Shown piece after piece: positions 1 to 7,098 of a DNA stretch of 64,000 nt. The stretch covers positions 372,001 through 436,000 of the forward strand of contig NZ_CP128362.1 of NCBI RefSeq assembly GCF_034274695.1, in the 5' to 3' direction. The notes beneath the pieces are model-generated. The model made no database searches. It was given only the letters and a program-made list of their open reading frames with translations, and was not told the DNA's origin. Position 1 is the first letter of the stretch. Every line of letters starts with the position of its first letter. The DNA comes from Chitinophaga sp. LS1. Its GTDB lineage: Bacteria > Bacteroidota > Bacteroidia > Chitinophagales > Chitinophagaceae. The translations under genes were made by a program, and so were the position numbers.

Positions 1-672
1 GCTTACCTCCCGGGTTCTGCTAAGGTGCACAAAGAAGTCGCTCAGCTCATCAGTAGCTACAGCAGCACAACCAGCGATCACTATCCGGTGCAGACCAATT
101 ACAACCTGCACACCCTGGGTAACCCTGTCACTGCTGAAAACTTCAATGCCGTAGTAGATTCAGGCAATGTAAAAGTGACCTGGTCTACCCCCTACGAAAT
201 CAACACAGACCATTATGTAGTAGAGAAAACCCTCAACCTGCGTAACTACGTAGCAGTAGATACCCTCGCTGCACAGGGCAACAAAGACTTCGCAACCAGT
301 TATCGCACCTATGACTATCAGCCATGGCTGGGGGTTTCCTGGTACAGACTGAAGATTGTAAGCAAAGATGGCAGCGTTCGCTACAGCGAAAATGACAGGG
401 TATACGTATCTTTGCTGGACCTGATCAAAAAGCTCATCTGGTGCATCATTGGTCATAACCTCCAGGTATGGGTGGATATGGAAAAACCAGGACCCGCTCA
501 ATTTGAACTCATTGATATGCAGGGACGCAGCCGTTTCAAATCACAACAGTTTGTAAACAAAGGCCGCAATACCAAGACGATTGATGTGAACGCTTTGCCT
601 AACGGTATATATATATTAAGGATACAGAGTTTGGATGGCGTAAAAACCAGTAAAATATTGATTACCAAATAA
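1..672 (+). CDS. C-terminal part of a secreted endonuclease/exonuclease/phosphatase-like protein with T9SS sorting domain (5' partial)
   Basis: The reading frame is open to the left edge, so only the last 223 codons are present; the GTG at 25 is internal. Near the left end is TTSDHYPV, which fits the SDHxP signature closing the endonuclease/exonuclease/phosphatase (DNase I-like) fold and carrying its catalytic histidine. A beta-rich, fibronectin-like stretch follows. The last 75 or so residues contain FELIDMQGR, NGIYILRI and the end KTSKILITK, typical of type A C-terminal sorting domains of the type IX secretion system. Such proteins cross the outer membrane and are released or anchored on the surface. 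A secreted nuclease or phosphatase is the likely role, but the catalytic core lies outside the window. The sorting domain is the surer call. Confidence 0.75.
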   Translation, partial: AYLPGSAKVHKEVAQLISSYSSTTSDHYPVQTNYNLHTLGNPVTAENFNAVVDSGNVKVTWSTPYEINTDHYVVEKTLNLRNYVAVDTLAAQGNKDFATSYRTYDYQPWLGVSWYRLKIVSKDGSVRYSENDRVYVSLLDLIKKLIWCIIGHNLQVWVDMEKPGPAQFELIDMQGRSRFKSQQFVNKGRNTKTIDVNALPNGIYILRIQSLDGVKTSKILITK

Positions 673-723
673 TTAATTCTACAAAAAGGGATAGCGGCAG
701 GCCTTCCCGCCGCTACCACCACC

Positions 724-764
724 GCAAAAAACCACTTCCGCCTACGGCAGAAGTGGTTTTTTGC
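724..764 (+). terminator. Intrinsic terminator after the T9SS protein
   Basis: A perfect 15-base-pair stem (724-738 with 750-764) has an 11-base loop. The right arm contains six T residues. It lies 52 bases after the stop codon and just ahead of the rpsF promoter, so it separates the two transcription units. Confidence 0.85.
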
Positions 765-792
765 ATTATTTCATAAATATCTCCTATCTTTG
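760..792 (+). promoter_or_regulatory. Bacteroidota-type promoter of the rpsF operon
   Basis: TATCTTTG at 785-792 matches the TAnnTTTG -7 box. TTTG at 760-763 could be the -33 element, with 21 bases between; it lies inside the right arm of the preceding terminator. The start codon of rpsF is 42 bases after the -7 box, leaving a leader of about 35 bases. Confidence 0.65.
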
Positions 793-833
793 CGATCCAA
801 TTTTTTTCTAATCAAATTAAAAACAGGGAAATT

Positions 834-1184
834 ATGAATTACGAATTGATGGTGATTTTTACCCCTGTGCTGTCTGAGGAAGACTACAAAGCTGCTCAGA
901 AAAAATTCGCTGACATTATCAAAGATAATGGTGGTGAATTAACGCACGAAAATCCCTGGGGATTAAAATCACTGGCGTACCCTATCCAGAAGAAGACCAC
1001 GGGCATGTACCTGGTACTGGAATACAGTGCGCCATCCGACCTCAATGAGAAGCTGAAAATTCAGCTGAACCGCGATGAAAATGTGCTCCGTCACATGGTT
1101 ACTGCACTGGACAAATACGCTGTTCAGTACAACAATCGCAAGAGACATGGCGTAAACGCTGATTCTAAAACCGCTGAAGCTTAA
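834..1184 (+). CDS. rpsF: 30S ribosomal protein S6
   Basis: This 116-residue protein begins MNYELMVIFTPVLSEEDYKA and contains NPWGLKSLAYPI, the core of the S6 family. The length fits, with a short C-terminal extension beyond the globular fold. S6 binds S18 on the platform of the small ribosomal subunit. The gene starts the rpsF-rpsR-rplI operon and ends 4 bases before rpsR, matching the pairing of their products. The start follows a -7 promoter box at 785-792. I saw no S6:S18 autoregulatory leader; the leader is short and AT-rich. Confidence 0.97.
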   Translation: MNYELMVIFTPVLSEEDYKAAQKKFADIIKDNGGELTHENPWGLKSLAYPIQKKTTGMYLVLEYSAPSDLNEKLKIQLNRDENVLRHMVTALDKYAVQYNNRKRHGVNADSKTAEA

Positions 1185-1188
1185 AATT

Positions 1189-1455
1189 ATGGCAGTAAAA
1201 CAAGAAATTAAGTACTTAACGGCCGTAAAAACCGAGAAACGTCAAAAGAAATATTGCCGTTTCAAGAAATTAGGCATCCGGTATGTGGATTACAAAGACG
1301 CTGAATTCCTGAAGAAATTCCTGAACGACCAGGGTAAAATGCTCCCTCGTCGTATCTCTGGTAACTCCCTGAAGTTCCAGCGCAAGGTAGCTCAGGCAAT
1401 TAAAAAGGCTCGTCAGATGGCGTTGTTACCTTACGTTACTGACCTTTTAAAGTAA
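1189..1455 (+). CDS. rpsR: 30S ribosomal protein S18
   Basis: This 88-residue basic protein contains YCRFKKLGIRYVDYKD and LPRRISGNSLKFQRKVAQAI, the conserved S18 core for rRNA binding. It starts 4 bases after rpsF, so the two are probably translationally coupled. A 48-base spacer separates it from rplI. In that spacer GACCTTTT (1441-1448) and AAAAGGTC (1480-1487) are complementary and could fold, but I assign no function. Confidence 0.97.
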   Translation: MAVKQEIKYLTAVKTEKRQKKYCRFKKLGIRYVDYKDAEFLKKFLNDQGKMLPRRISGNSLKFQRKVAQAIKKARQMALLPYVTDLLK

Positions 1456-1503
1456 ACCGACAAATTACTTATCGTAAGTAAAAGGTCCTTAAAACTAATT
1501 AAC

Positions 1504-1950
1504 ATGCAAGTAATCTTAATACAAGACGTAGATAATCTGGGTCAGAAGAATGAAGTCGCTGCCGTAAAAAACGGTTACGCTAGAAACTTCCTGATCCCAC
1601 AGAAATTTGCGGTAGAAGCATCTCCATCTAACCTGAAGCAACTGCAGGAGCGCCTGAAAGTGCAGAAAGCGAAAGAAGAGAAAATGCTCGCCGAAATCGC
1701 TAAGGTGGTTGAAGTGCTGAAGGCTGGTCCAGTGAAAATTGGTGCTAAAACCGGTACATCCGGTAAGATCTTCGGTAGCGTTACCGGTGTTCAGATCGCT
1801 CGTGCGATTAAAGAACAGAAAGGTTACGAAATCGACCGTCGCCGCATCCACATCCTGGATGATGTAAAAGAATTAGGTACATACAAAGCGAAACTGGACT
1901 TCGGTAAAGGCAATGAAGCTGAACTGGAATTCGAAGTTGTAGCTGAGTAA
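1504..1950 (+). CDS. rplI: 50S ribosomal protein L9
   Basis: This 148-residue protein starts MQVILIQDVDNLGQKNEVAA and has the GYARNFLIPQKFA motif of the L9 N-terminal 23S rRNA-binding domain. A long charged helix (about residues 45-75) and the C-terminal domain with GKIFGSVT follow. The length is normal. It is the last gene of the operon and is followed 23 bases later by a strong terminator. Confidence 0.97.
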   Translation: MQVILIQDVDNLGQKNEVAAVKNGYARNFLIPQKFAVEASPSNLKQLQERLKVQKAKEEKMLAEIAKVVEVLKAGPVKIGAKTGTSGKIFGSVTGVQIARAIKEQKGYEIDRRRIHILDDVKELGTYKAKLDFGKGNEAELEFEVVAE

Positions 1951-1973
1951 GTCTTACATACTTTATATAAAAG

Positions 1974-2002
1974 ATCCCGGGCCGCAAAGCCCGGGATTTT
2001 TT
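1974..2002 (+). terminator. Intrinsic terminator of the rpsF-rpsR-rplI operon
   Basis: ATCCCGGGC (1974-1982) pairs perfectly with GCCCGGGAT (1989-1997) around a 6-base loop. Five T residues follow. Confidence 0.93.
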
Positions 2003-2039
2003 ATGTATTACCACATCTATCTATGGCACAATTTTCGAT

Positions 2040-2047
2040 TATATTTG
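2040..2047 (+). promoter_or_regulatory. Candidate -7 promoter box just upstream of the lipoprotein gene at 2057
   Basis: TATATTTG is an exact TAnnTTTG match and ends 10 bases before the ATG at 2057, implying a leader of only a few bases. No convincing TTTG lies at the -33 distance, so the call rests on the -7 box and its placement. Confidence 0.5.
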
Positions 2048-2056
2048 TTTCATTAT

Positions 2057-2791
2057 ATGAAACAGTACCTATCTTTATTAACCGCCGTAGTCCTGTGGAC
2101 TGCCTGCCACCCGAGCGCTGCATCAAACAGCACGCCTACTGCCGAAACCAACGCTGCTGTTCCGGCATCTACCAATGAACGACCTATCGATTCATTCCGC
2201 ATTGGAAACAAACAATTCCTGGTGTACAGTTTAGCAAAATCGTCATTCAGTCCTACTACTGATCTGGATTATGATAGCGCCGAAGGTCCTCAGCTGACCC
2301 GTGAAGCCGCTAAAGTACATAGACAAGGCGATTCCCTCCTCTTTGCTTTGAAGAACGGGAAAACGTCTGTACTCGCTAATTCCAGGAACCCGGACATCGA
2401 TGAGGATTATGCCGTATACTACTATGCCGGCTACAAAGAAGACCTGCAACAACACCTCGCATTTGGCAGCTATTACGAATCCAGCGATTACCTGCTCGTT
2501 AATCCTGCTAATGGTAAGCAAACACACCTGTGGGGCATTCCTTACCTTTCCCCTGATAAGCAATTTGTACTCTGCCCTTCTTTCGATCTGGAAGCAGGAT
2601 TCAACAATAATGGATTTGAACTCTACAGTTATGAGAACGGTAATATGAAACTACTGGGAGAAACAGACCTTCAACACTGGGGCCCCGGCCAGATAAAATG
2701 GGTAGACCCCCATACACTGGAAGCCGAGTACCAGACTATGGATACTGCGATGAATATCCATACAAAACCGGTCAGGATAATCATGCAATAA
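2057..2791 (+). CDS. Hypothetical lipoprotein
   Basis: This 244-residue protein starts MKQYLSLLTAVVLWTAC, a lipoprotein signal with its lipidated cysteine in WTAC. I chose the ATG at 2057 over the upstream in-frame ATG at 2003, because 2003 overlaps the terminator tail and would bury the signal peptide. The mature part has a Thr/Ala/Ser-rich linker, then an aspartate- and tyrosine-rich region with repeated beta-like segments (YAVYYYAGYKEDLQ, HLWGIPYLSPDKQFVLCPS). This resembles secreted beta-propeller-like proteins, but I do not recognise the family. It is convergent with the esterase gene to its right. Confidence 0.75.
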   Translation: MKQYLSLLTAVVLWTACHPSAASNSTPTAETNAAVPASTNERPIDSFRIGNKQFLVYSLAKSSFSPTTDLDYDSAEGPQLTREAAKVHRQGDSLLFALKNGKTSVLANSRNPDIDEDYAVYYYAGYKEDLQQHLAFGSYYESSDYLLVNPANGKQTHLWGIPYLSPDKQFVLCPSFDLEAGFNNNGFELYSYENGNMKLLGETDLQHWGPGQIKWVDPHTLEAEYQTMDTAMNIHTKPVRIIMQ

Positions 2792-2797
2792 AAGTAA

Positions 2798-2903
2798 GGG
2801 GCTGACTAAAAAGTAAAATGAAGGCGCTGAGAATTGCGTAAAAGCCATTTCATCTCCATATCTATCACCTACCCGAGAGGGTGTACCCTTTTTAGTCAGC
2901 CCC
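2798..2903. repeat. MITE-like element with perfect 16-base terminal inverted repeats
   Basis: GGGGCTGACTAAAAAG (2798-2813) is repeated in inverted orientation at 2888-2903, with 74 bases between. It lies between convergent genes ending at 2791 and 2964. The 74-base interior carries no gene. The ends resemble GGGGCTG-type termini seen on some Bacteroidota insertion sequences, which is recall rather than a search. I see no clear target-site duplication. It could also be a long-looped bidirectional terminator, but 74 bases is unusually long for a loop. Confidence 0.6.
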
Positions 2904-2963
2904 CTACATTCAGATTCCAGGTAAAGCCAGGTTCCCATTTATACGATTTATGGTATACTCTTT

Positions 2964-3872
2964 TTATTCCGTTGTATACTTTGCGATGAAATGAAACATC
3001 TTGTCCGCCGCATCATTCGCTACCTGGTCTGAAGAATAGCCATGATAGCCATCAAACGTATAAAACACATGCGGCACTTTATTCTTCGACAACACACTAT
3101 CCAACTCATTCCCTTGACTAATCCTCACTAAAGAATCCTGCTTACCATGCGCCAGAAAAGTAGGCGGACTATCTGGAGATACATATGTAACAGGGCTACT
3201 CGCTGCATATATTTCCGGGTTCTCCGAAGGCGTGGCACCCAGTACAACCACCATCAAATCAGGTACTCCAGACGATCCCTCTTTATACATACGCGCTAAA
3301 TTATAAGGCCCCCAGTTACTCACCACACACTTTATATTCTTCTTCTCATTGTGTTTATAAGCAATCAGTGTAGTCAGCTGTCCACCTGCACTAGCCCCGA
3401 TCAGCGCCGACAAAGGTGATACCAGAAATGAATCGGCATGTGCATACATGTAATTCATGGCTGCTACCAGGTCCTCTTCCGCTGTCGGAAATTTATTCTT
3501 CCCATCCTTCACCAACCGGTAATTAACATTCACATAAGCAAACGCCGGCGAGAAAGTAGTATTCCTGACCAACCCCTCACAGGCAGCCGAGAAATCACTC
3601 TTATCCCCTCCCATCCATCCACCGCCATGCACAAACACCATCAGGTGCGTACGCTTGGGCGACCTGCCTGCAGGCAGGTAAATATCGGCAGTCTGTAATG
3701 AATCATCCCCGTAATGTTGATTGAGTAAAATTAACTCCTGTTTTGCGCCAGGACTCGCTGCCAGCGAGGTATCTGCAGACAATGCCTGTGAAGCAGATTC
3801 ATTTTTACATCCAGGTAATAAGTATAAAAAGATAGCGCATGACAACGTCCTTCTCAAGTTGAGAAACATCAT
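2964..3872 (-). CDS. Lipoprotein alpha/beta hydrolase (esterase-like)
   Basis: This 302-residue protein has a lipoprotein signal ending LLPGC. The mature part shows HGGGW (oxyanion hole), GASAGG with the nucleophile serine in the GxSxG elbow, GKQDSLV carrying a likely catalytic aspartate, and YHGYS with the histidine. This is the layout of hormone-sensitive-lipase/BD-FAE type carboxylesterases. It probably hydrolyses ester bonds at the cell envelope; the substrate cannot be read from the sequence. It is divergent from the small gene at 3918, with a 45-base shared upstream region. A second ATG directly follows the first, so either could start. Confidence 0.85.
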   Translation of the reverse strand: MMFLNLRRTLSCAIFLYLLPGCKNESASQALSADTSLAASPGAKQELILLNQHYGDDSLQTADIYLPAGRSPKRTHLMVFVHGGGWMGGDKSDFSAACEGLVRNTTFSPAFAYVNVNYRLVKDGKNKFPTAEEDLVAAMNYMYAHADSFLVSPLSALIGASAGGQLTTLIAYKHNEKKNIKCVVSNWGPYNLARMYKEGSSGVPDLMVVVLGATPSENPEIYAASSPVTYVSPDSPPTFLAHGKQDSLVRISQGNELDSVLSKNKVPHVFYTFDGYHGYSSDQVANDAADKMFHFIAKYTTE

Positions 3873-3917
3873 ATATAAACTTATAATTGCTGTAACTTCC
3901 GGTTAAAACCTGCTAAT

Positions 3918-4289
3918 ATGAAATATACCCTCCTGCTCGCTCTTCTTTGTTGTATACTATCCATACCTTCCTTTGCACAAGGCCCGATCCCCAATGTAGA
4001 TGGTCATGCCAATGCAATCATAGGTAAACTAACAAAATCCCTCTCCCTGAAAGAAGATCAACAGTTAAAACTGAAAGGTTATATCTCCGATTTTATTACG
4101 CAACGCAACACCGTTGTTGCTGAAACTGCTACTAACCCCAAAGCCTACGATGCTAAAATTAAAAGCATGCATAACGGCTTCTACAAAAAACTGAAAACAG
4201 CCCTGACTGCTGAACAATATGAAACTTTTCTACAGCAAAAACCTGCAGAAAACGACCCTACTAACGTATTGTCTCAATTGTATTACTAA
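3918..4289 (+). CDS. Small exported helical protein, Spy/LTXXQ-like
   Basis: This 123-residue protein has a signal peptide ending IPSFAQ. The mature part of about 100 residues is alpha-helical and charged, with LSLKEDQQLKLKGYISDF and LKTALTAEQYETFLQQ. The two LTxxQ-like segments resemble periplasmic Spy/CpxP-type chaperones and a common Bacteroidota family of small exported helical proteins. The function is not established. The gene is divergent from the esterase gene and convergent with the dipeptidase gene. Confidence 0.75.
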   Translation: MKYTLLLALLCCILSIPSFAQGPIPNVDGHANAIIGKLTKSLSLKEDQQLKLKGYISDFITQRNTVVAETATNPKAYDAKIKSMHNGFYKKLKTALTAEQYETFLQQKPAENDPTNVLSQLYY

Positions 4290-4297
4290 TAACAAAA

Positions 4298-4324
4298 AGC
4301 CCTGCAGGATGTTCCCACAGGGCT
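4298..4324 (-). terminator. Intrinsic terminator of the D-amino-acid module
   Basis: AGCCCTG (4298-4304) pairs with CAGGGCT (4318-4324). Read on the minus strand the stem is followed by a T run (complement of the A run at 4294-4298). It therefore mainly serves the leftward gene ending at 4351, and lies between convergent genes. Confidence 0.75.
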
Positions 4325-4350
4325 ATGTTAAATTATGTTAACGATCGCTG

Positions 4351-5424
4351 TTATTTACTCCACGCCTTTCTCAGGAACCGTAACCAGTTCCCATGCATGA
4401 TGTTTTCCACATCCTCATCTGAGTAACCTCTCTTCTTAAACAATGCAGGTAGTTTCTGCACATCTGCAATCGTTTCAAGATCATACGGAGATTGCTCCTT
4501 ACCAAAGGCGCCATCCAGGTCAGAACCGATGCCTACATGCAATGCATTGCCCGCCAGCTGACAGATGTAATCCATATGGTCTACCAGTTTATCCAGGTTA
4601 CAATCCATGCCTTTAGGATCAGATACGCCTCTTACCCATCCTGGTACTATCATCCACGCATCCATGGCACCACCTATTACAGCGCCCCGTTTAACCAGTT
4701 CAAGTATCATCTCGTCAGAGAACTGACGGTTGTGATCCACCAGTTTACGCACGTTATTATGGCTGGCCCATACATGTCCGGAAAAGTGCTCCATGGCTTC
4801 CCAAAAGCAATCATCACACAGGTGCGTAGCATCCAGAATAATGTTGAGACGCTCCATTTCTTTTAGCAGTGCTCTGCCTTTATCACCCATAAAGCCTGTT
4901 GCATCTGTACCCTGTGCATATCTGCCAGGGCCATAGTGTGCAGGACCTACAGCACGCAAACCATTATTATAAGCCCTTTCCAGGTAAGGTATGTCTACGA
5001 TAGAATCAGCACCTTCCAGGCTTAAGATATAACCAATGGCTTTGTTGGCTGTCGGTTGCCCATCATTCCAGTAAGCAAGATGTTTTTCGAGAGAGGCCAG
5101 ATCAGTAATGGGAGTCAGTTCTCCTGCCTCTTCCATCGCTTTGTACCACGCCAGCTGCCCCTGTGTCTGTGCCCATGCCTGTTCTGGTGAAAACCATCCC
5201 GGCAGTGGATTGTCAGCTGCCACAAAACGGGCAATCTGTGTACCTACCACCAATCCTATATTTCCTTTGCGCAACTCAGGGAAAGATACAACTCCTTTAG
5301 CGCGGTCTGGTTTATCGGTTTGTCCTTCCTCCCTTTTCCTGATGTCATTCACAGGCAAGCGGAGATTGCGGTTCCACTCCATCGCGTTCATGCTGAGATC
5401 CAGATGCGCGTCTATTGCAAACAT
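4351..5424 (-). CDS. Membrane dipeptidase family (M19) peptidase
   Basis: This 357-residue protein starts MFAIDAHLDLSMNAMEWNR. It contains IDAHLDL (first metal ligands), LSLEGADS, ATHLCDDCFWEAM, WASHNNVRKLVDHNRQFSDE and HVGIGSDLDGAFG, the sequence of motifs of the binuclear zinc M19 (renal dipeptidase) family. It lacks a signal peptide and is likely cytoplasmic. M19 enzymes cleave dipeptides and many accept a D-residue at the second position. The gene starts 19 bases after a D-amino-acid PLP enzyme, so D-aminoacyl dipeptides are the best substrate guess. A terminator follows. Confidence 0.9.
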   Translation of the reverse strand: MFAIDAHLDLSMNAMEWNRNLRLPVNDIRKREEGQTDKPDRAKGVVSFPELRKGNIGLVVGTQIARFVAADNPLPGWFSPEQAWAQTQGQLAWYKAMEEAGELTPITDLASLEKHLAYWNDGQPTANKAIGYILSLEGADSIVDIPYLERAYNNGLRAVGPAHYGPGRYAQGTDATGFMGDKGRALLKEMERLNIILDATHLCDDCFWEAMEHFSGHVWASHNNVRKLVDHNRQFSDEMILELVKRGAVIGGAMDAWMIVPGWVRGVSDPKGMDCNLDKLVDHMDYICQLAGNALHVGIGSDLDGAFGKEQSPYDLETIADVQKLPALFKKRGYSDEDVENIMHGNWLRFLRKAWSK

Positions 5425-5443
5425 GTTTATAATAGTTTTAGGT

Positions 5444-6547
5444 TCAGATCATGATCTTCCTGTCTCTCGCTACAACTTTCCATTGCGCAATACAGGTATT
5501 CTTTTCTACAACGCCCACGCGCTCATACAGGGCTACGGTAGGGCATATATGATATGGTACGCCGTACAACACAGTACCCACAGGGTATTGCACAGTATCA
5601 GCTACTTTCACAACCAGGTGCTCCTCACTCTGTGATACAGGCAAAGCCTCCGGTGCATTCAGAAAAACTACTCTTGGTTGTGGATTTTCTGCTGCAACTG
5701 ATTTATGCCCCAGATCAAGACACAGGCGCTCTCCATCAATAATGGAGATCACTCTTGTCACCAATACGGCGGCATAGTCATACTGCTGATCCGGTAAGTG
5801 CTGCTGATATCCCCAATCCCAGAAGATAAAGGTACCCGGACTACAGTCCACGCCTTCTCTTTCGGCATGAATGGGGAATGTAGGAGAACCACCTGCCACA
5901 ATACGTGGCGCAGGCAATCCACTGTCTGTAATAGCCTGTGCAAGGGCTTGTACTGGCACATACGCGGCATCACATTTCTCTTTACGAATAGCAATATCCA
6001 CATCATGCAGGTGACCATCATAGGCATGTAGTCCTACAGGTGTAACACCTGGAAGGTGCGCCAGTTCCTGGTACAATGCCAGTGCAGCGGCACCTGGTAC
6101 AATACCTGTTCTGTTCATGCCTACATTCAGATCAAGATACAGAGGCAATACCTTTTGCGCGGTGGCAAATTGTGCAGCGATCGCTACAGCCGAAGCCGCG
6201 TTATCCACCAGACAACTGTATTTCGTATCCGGATATTGATCGGTCAGTTCCTGCAACCGTTCGATCTTTGGCCCTACAGGCTGATAAGCAAGCAATACAT
6301 CTTTTGCACCCGCCAATCCAAGCATTTCTGCTTCAGCAATGGTGGCGCACTTAAATTTATGAATGCCCTCTTCGATCAGCAGCTGTGCAGCCTCCGTGAT
6401 CTTGCTGGTTTTTACATGTGGGCGCAGTCGCTGCACATCCTTCACAGAAGCTTTCACTGCAAGGATGTTGTCTCGCATACGCTCCGGATACACCAGCAGT
6501 GCAGGTGAATCCACCGTGTTAATGTTGTGCAGTTCGTACCAGTTCAT
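5444..6547 (-). CDS. D-threonine aldolase / D-serine dehydratase-like PLP enzyme
   Basis: This 367-residue fold-type III PLP protein carries RPHVKTSK, with the PLP lysine in the N-terminal alanine-racemase-like barrel. Further motifs are VDNAASAV, LDLNVGMNRTG, and VAGGSPTFP for phosphate binding. Its C-terminal domain has YHICPTV, matching the HxC zinc/metal site of eukaryotic-type D-serine dehydratase and D-threonine aldolase. The reaction is aldol cleavage of D-threonine-type substrates or dehydration of D-serine; the sequence alone does not settle which. It begins 2 bases after the RidA gene. A RidA neighbour favours a dehydratase releasing a reactive enamine. Confidence 0.9.
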   Translation of the reverse strand: MNWYELHNINTVDSPALLVYPERMRDNILAVKASVKDVQRLRPHVKTSKITEAAQLLIEEGIHKFKCATIAEAEMLGLAGAKDVLLAYQPVGPKIERLQELTDQYPDTKYSCLVDNAASAVAIAAQFATAQKVLPLYLDLNVGMNRTGIVPGAAALALYQELAHLPGVTPVGLHAYDGHLHDVDIAIRKEKCDAAYVPVQALAQAITDSGLPAPRIVAGGSPTFPIHAEREGVDCSPGTFIFWDWGYQQHLPDQQYDYAAVLVTRVISIIDGERLCLDLGHKSVAAENPQPRVVFLNAPEALPVSQSEEHLVVKVADTVQYPVGTVLYGVPYHICPTVALYERVGVVEKNTCIAQWKVVARDRKIMI

Positions 6548-6549
6548 AA

Positions 6550-7011
6550 TTATGCTAATTCAAATAATGCTTCGATTTCAACAGGAATATTATCAGGCAG
6601 GGAACCCATACCTACAGCGCTACGCACACCGATGCCATTCTCTTCACCCCATATCTTTGCAAACAGTTCGCTGGCACCATTGATCACATATGGATGACGA
6701 CCAAAATCAGGTGTGCAGTTCACCATCCCCAATACCTTGATCACACGCTTTACTTTGTCCAGGCTTCCCAGGTTGGTAACGATGGTAGAAAGCATGGTCA
6801 GGGCAACTTGTCTGGCAGCCAGTTTACCTTTCTCAATATCCATATCTTCGCCAATACGCCCTATGATAAGGCTTTTATCGTCCTGTACAGGGCCGTGGCC
6901 GGAGAGGTACAGGTATTTACCATCGATCAGGTAAGGTTTATAAACACCCAGTGGAGAGGGTGCTGGTGGCAATGTCAATCCTAATGCTTTGAAGTTTTCT
7001 GTTGCTGTCAT
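6550..7011 (-). CDS. RidA family enamine/imine deaminase
   Basis: The protein is 153 residues from ATG 7011. I chose this start over a TTG at 7086 because the family begins near TENFKALGLTLPPAP. It contains YLSGHGP, ARQVALTMLSTI, VKRVIKVLGMVNCTPDF and SAVGMGSLPDNIPVEIEALFE, fitting the RidA/YjgF/UK114 fold and its active-site segment. These trimeric proteins hydrolyse 2-aminoacrylate and related enamines to keto acids. The length and the longer N-terminal part suggest a subfamily rather than classical 128-residue RidA. It sits between the permease and the PLP enzyme, 2 bases from the latter. Confidence 0.9.
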   Translation of the reverse strand: MTATENFKALGLTLPPAPSPLGVYKPYLIDGKYLYLSGHGPVQDDKSLIIGRIGEDMDIEKGKLAARQVALTMLSTIVTNLGSLDKVKRVIKVLGMVNCTPDFGRHPYVINGASELFAKIWGEENGIGVRSAVGMGSLPDNIPVEIEALFELA

Positions 7012-7098
7012 AGTCACTGAAATATTACTAAATTTATTAAATCCGGTTTCCTGTTCAGCCCCCACAAGGTGCTCTGGTGCCTGCAAAGCAAGCCTTTA

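Noticed and set aside
785..833. S6:S18 autoregulatory RNA leader of rpsF
   Set aside because: The leader is only about 35 AT-rich bases with no suitable stem or bulge.
7012..7086. RidA start at TTG 7086
   Set aside because: The 25 extra residues are not typical of the family; ATG 7011 gives a normal N-terminus.
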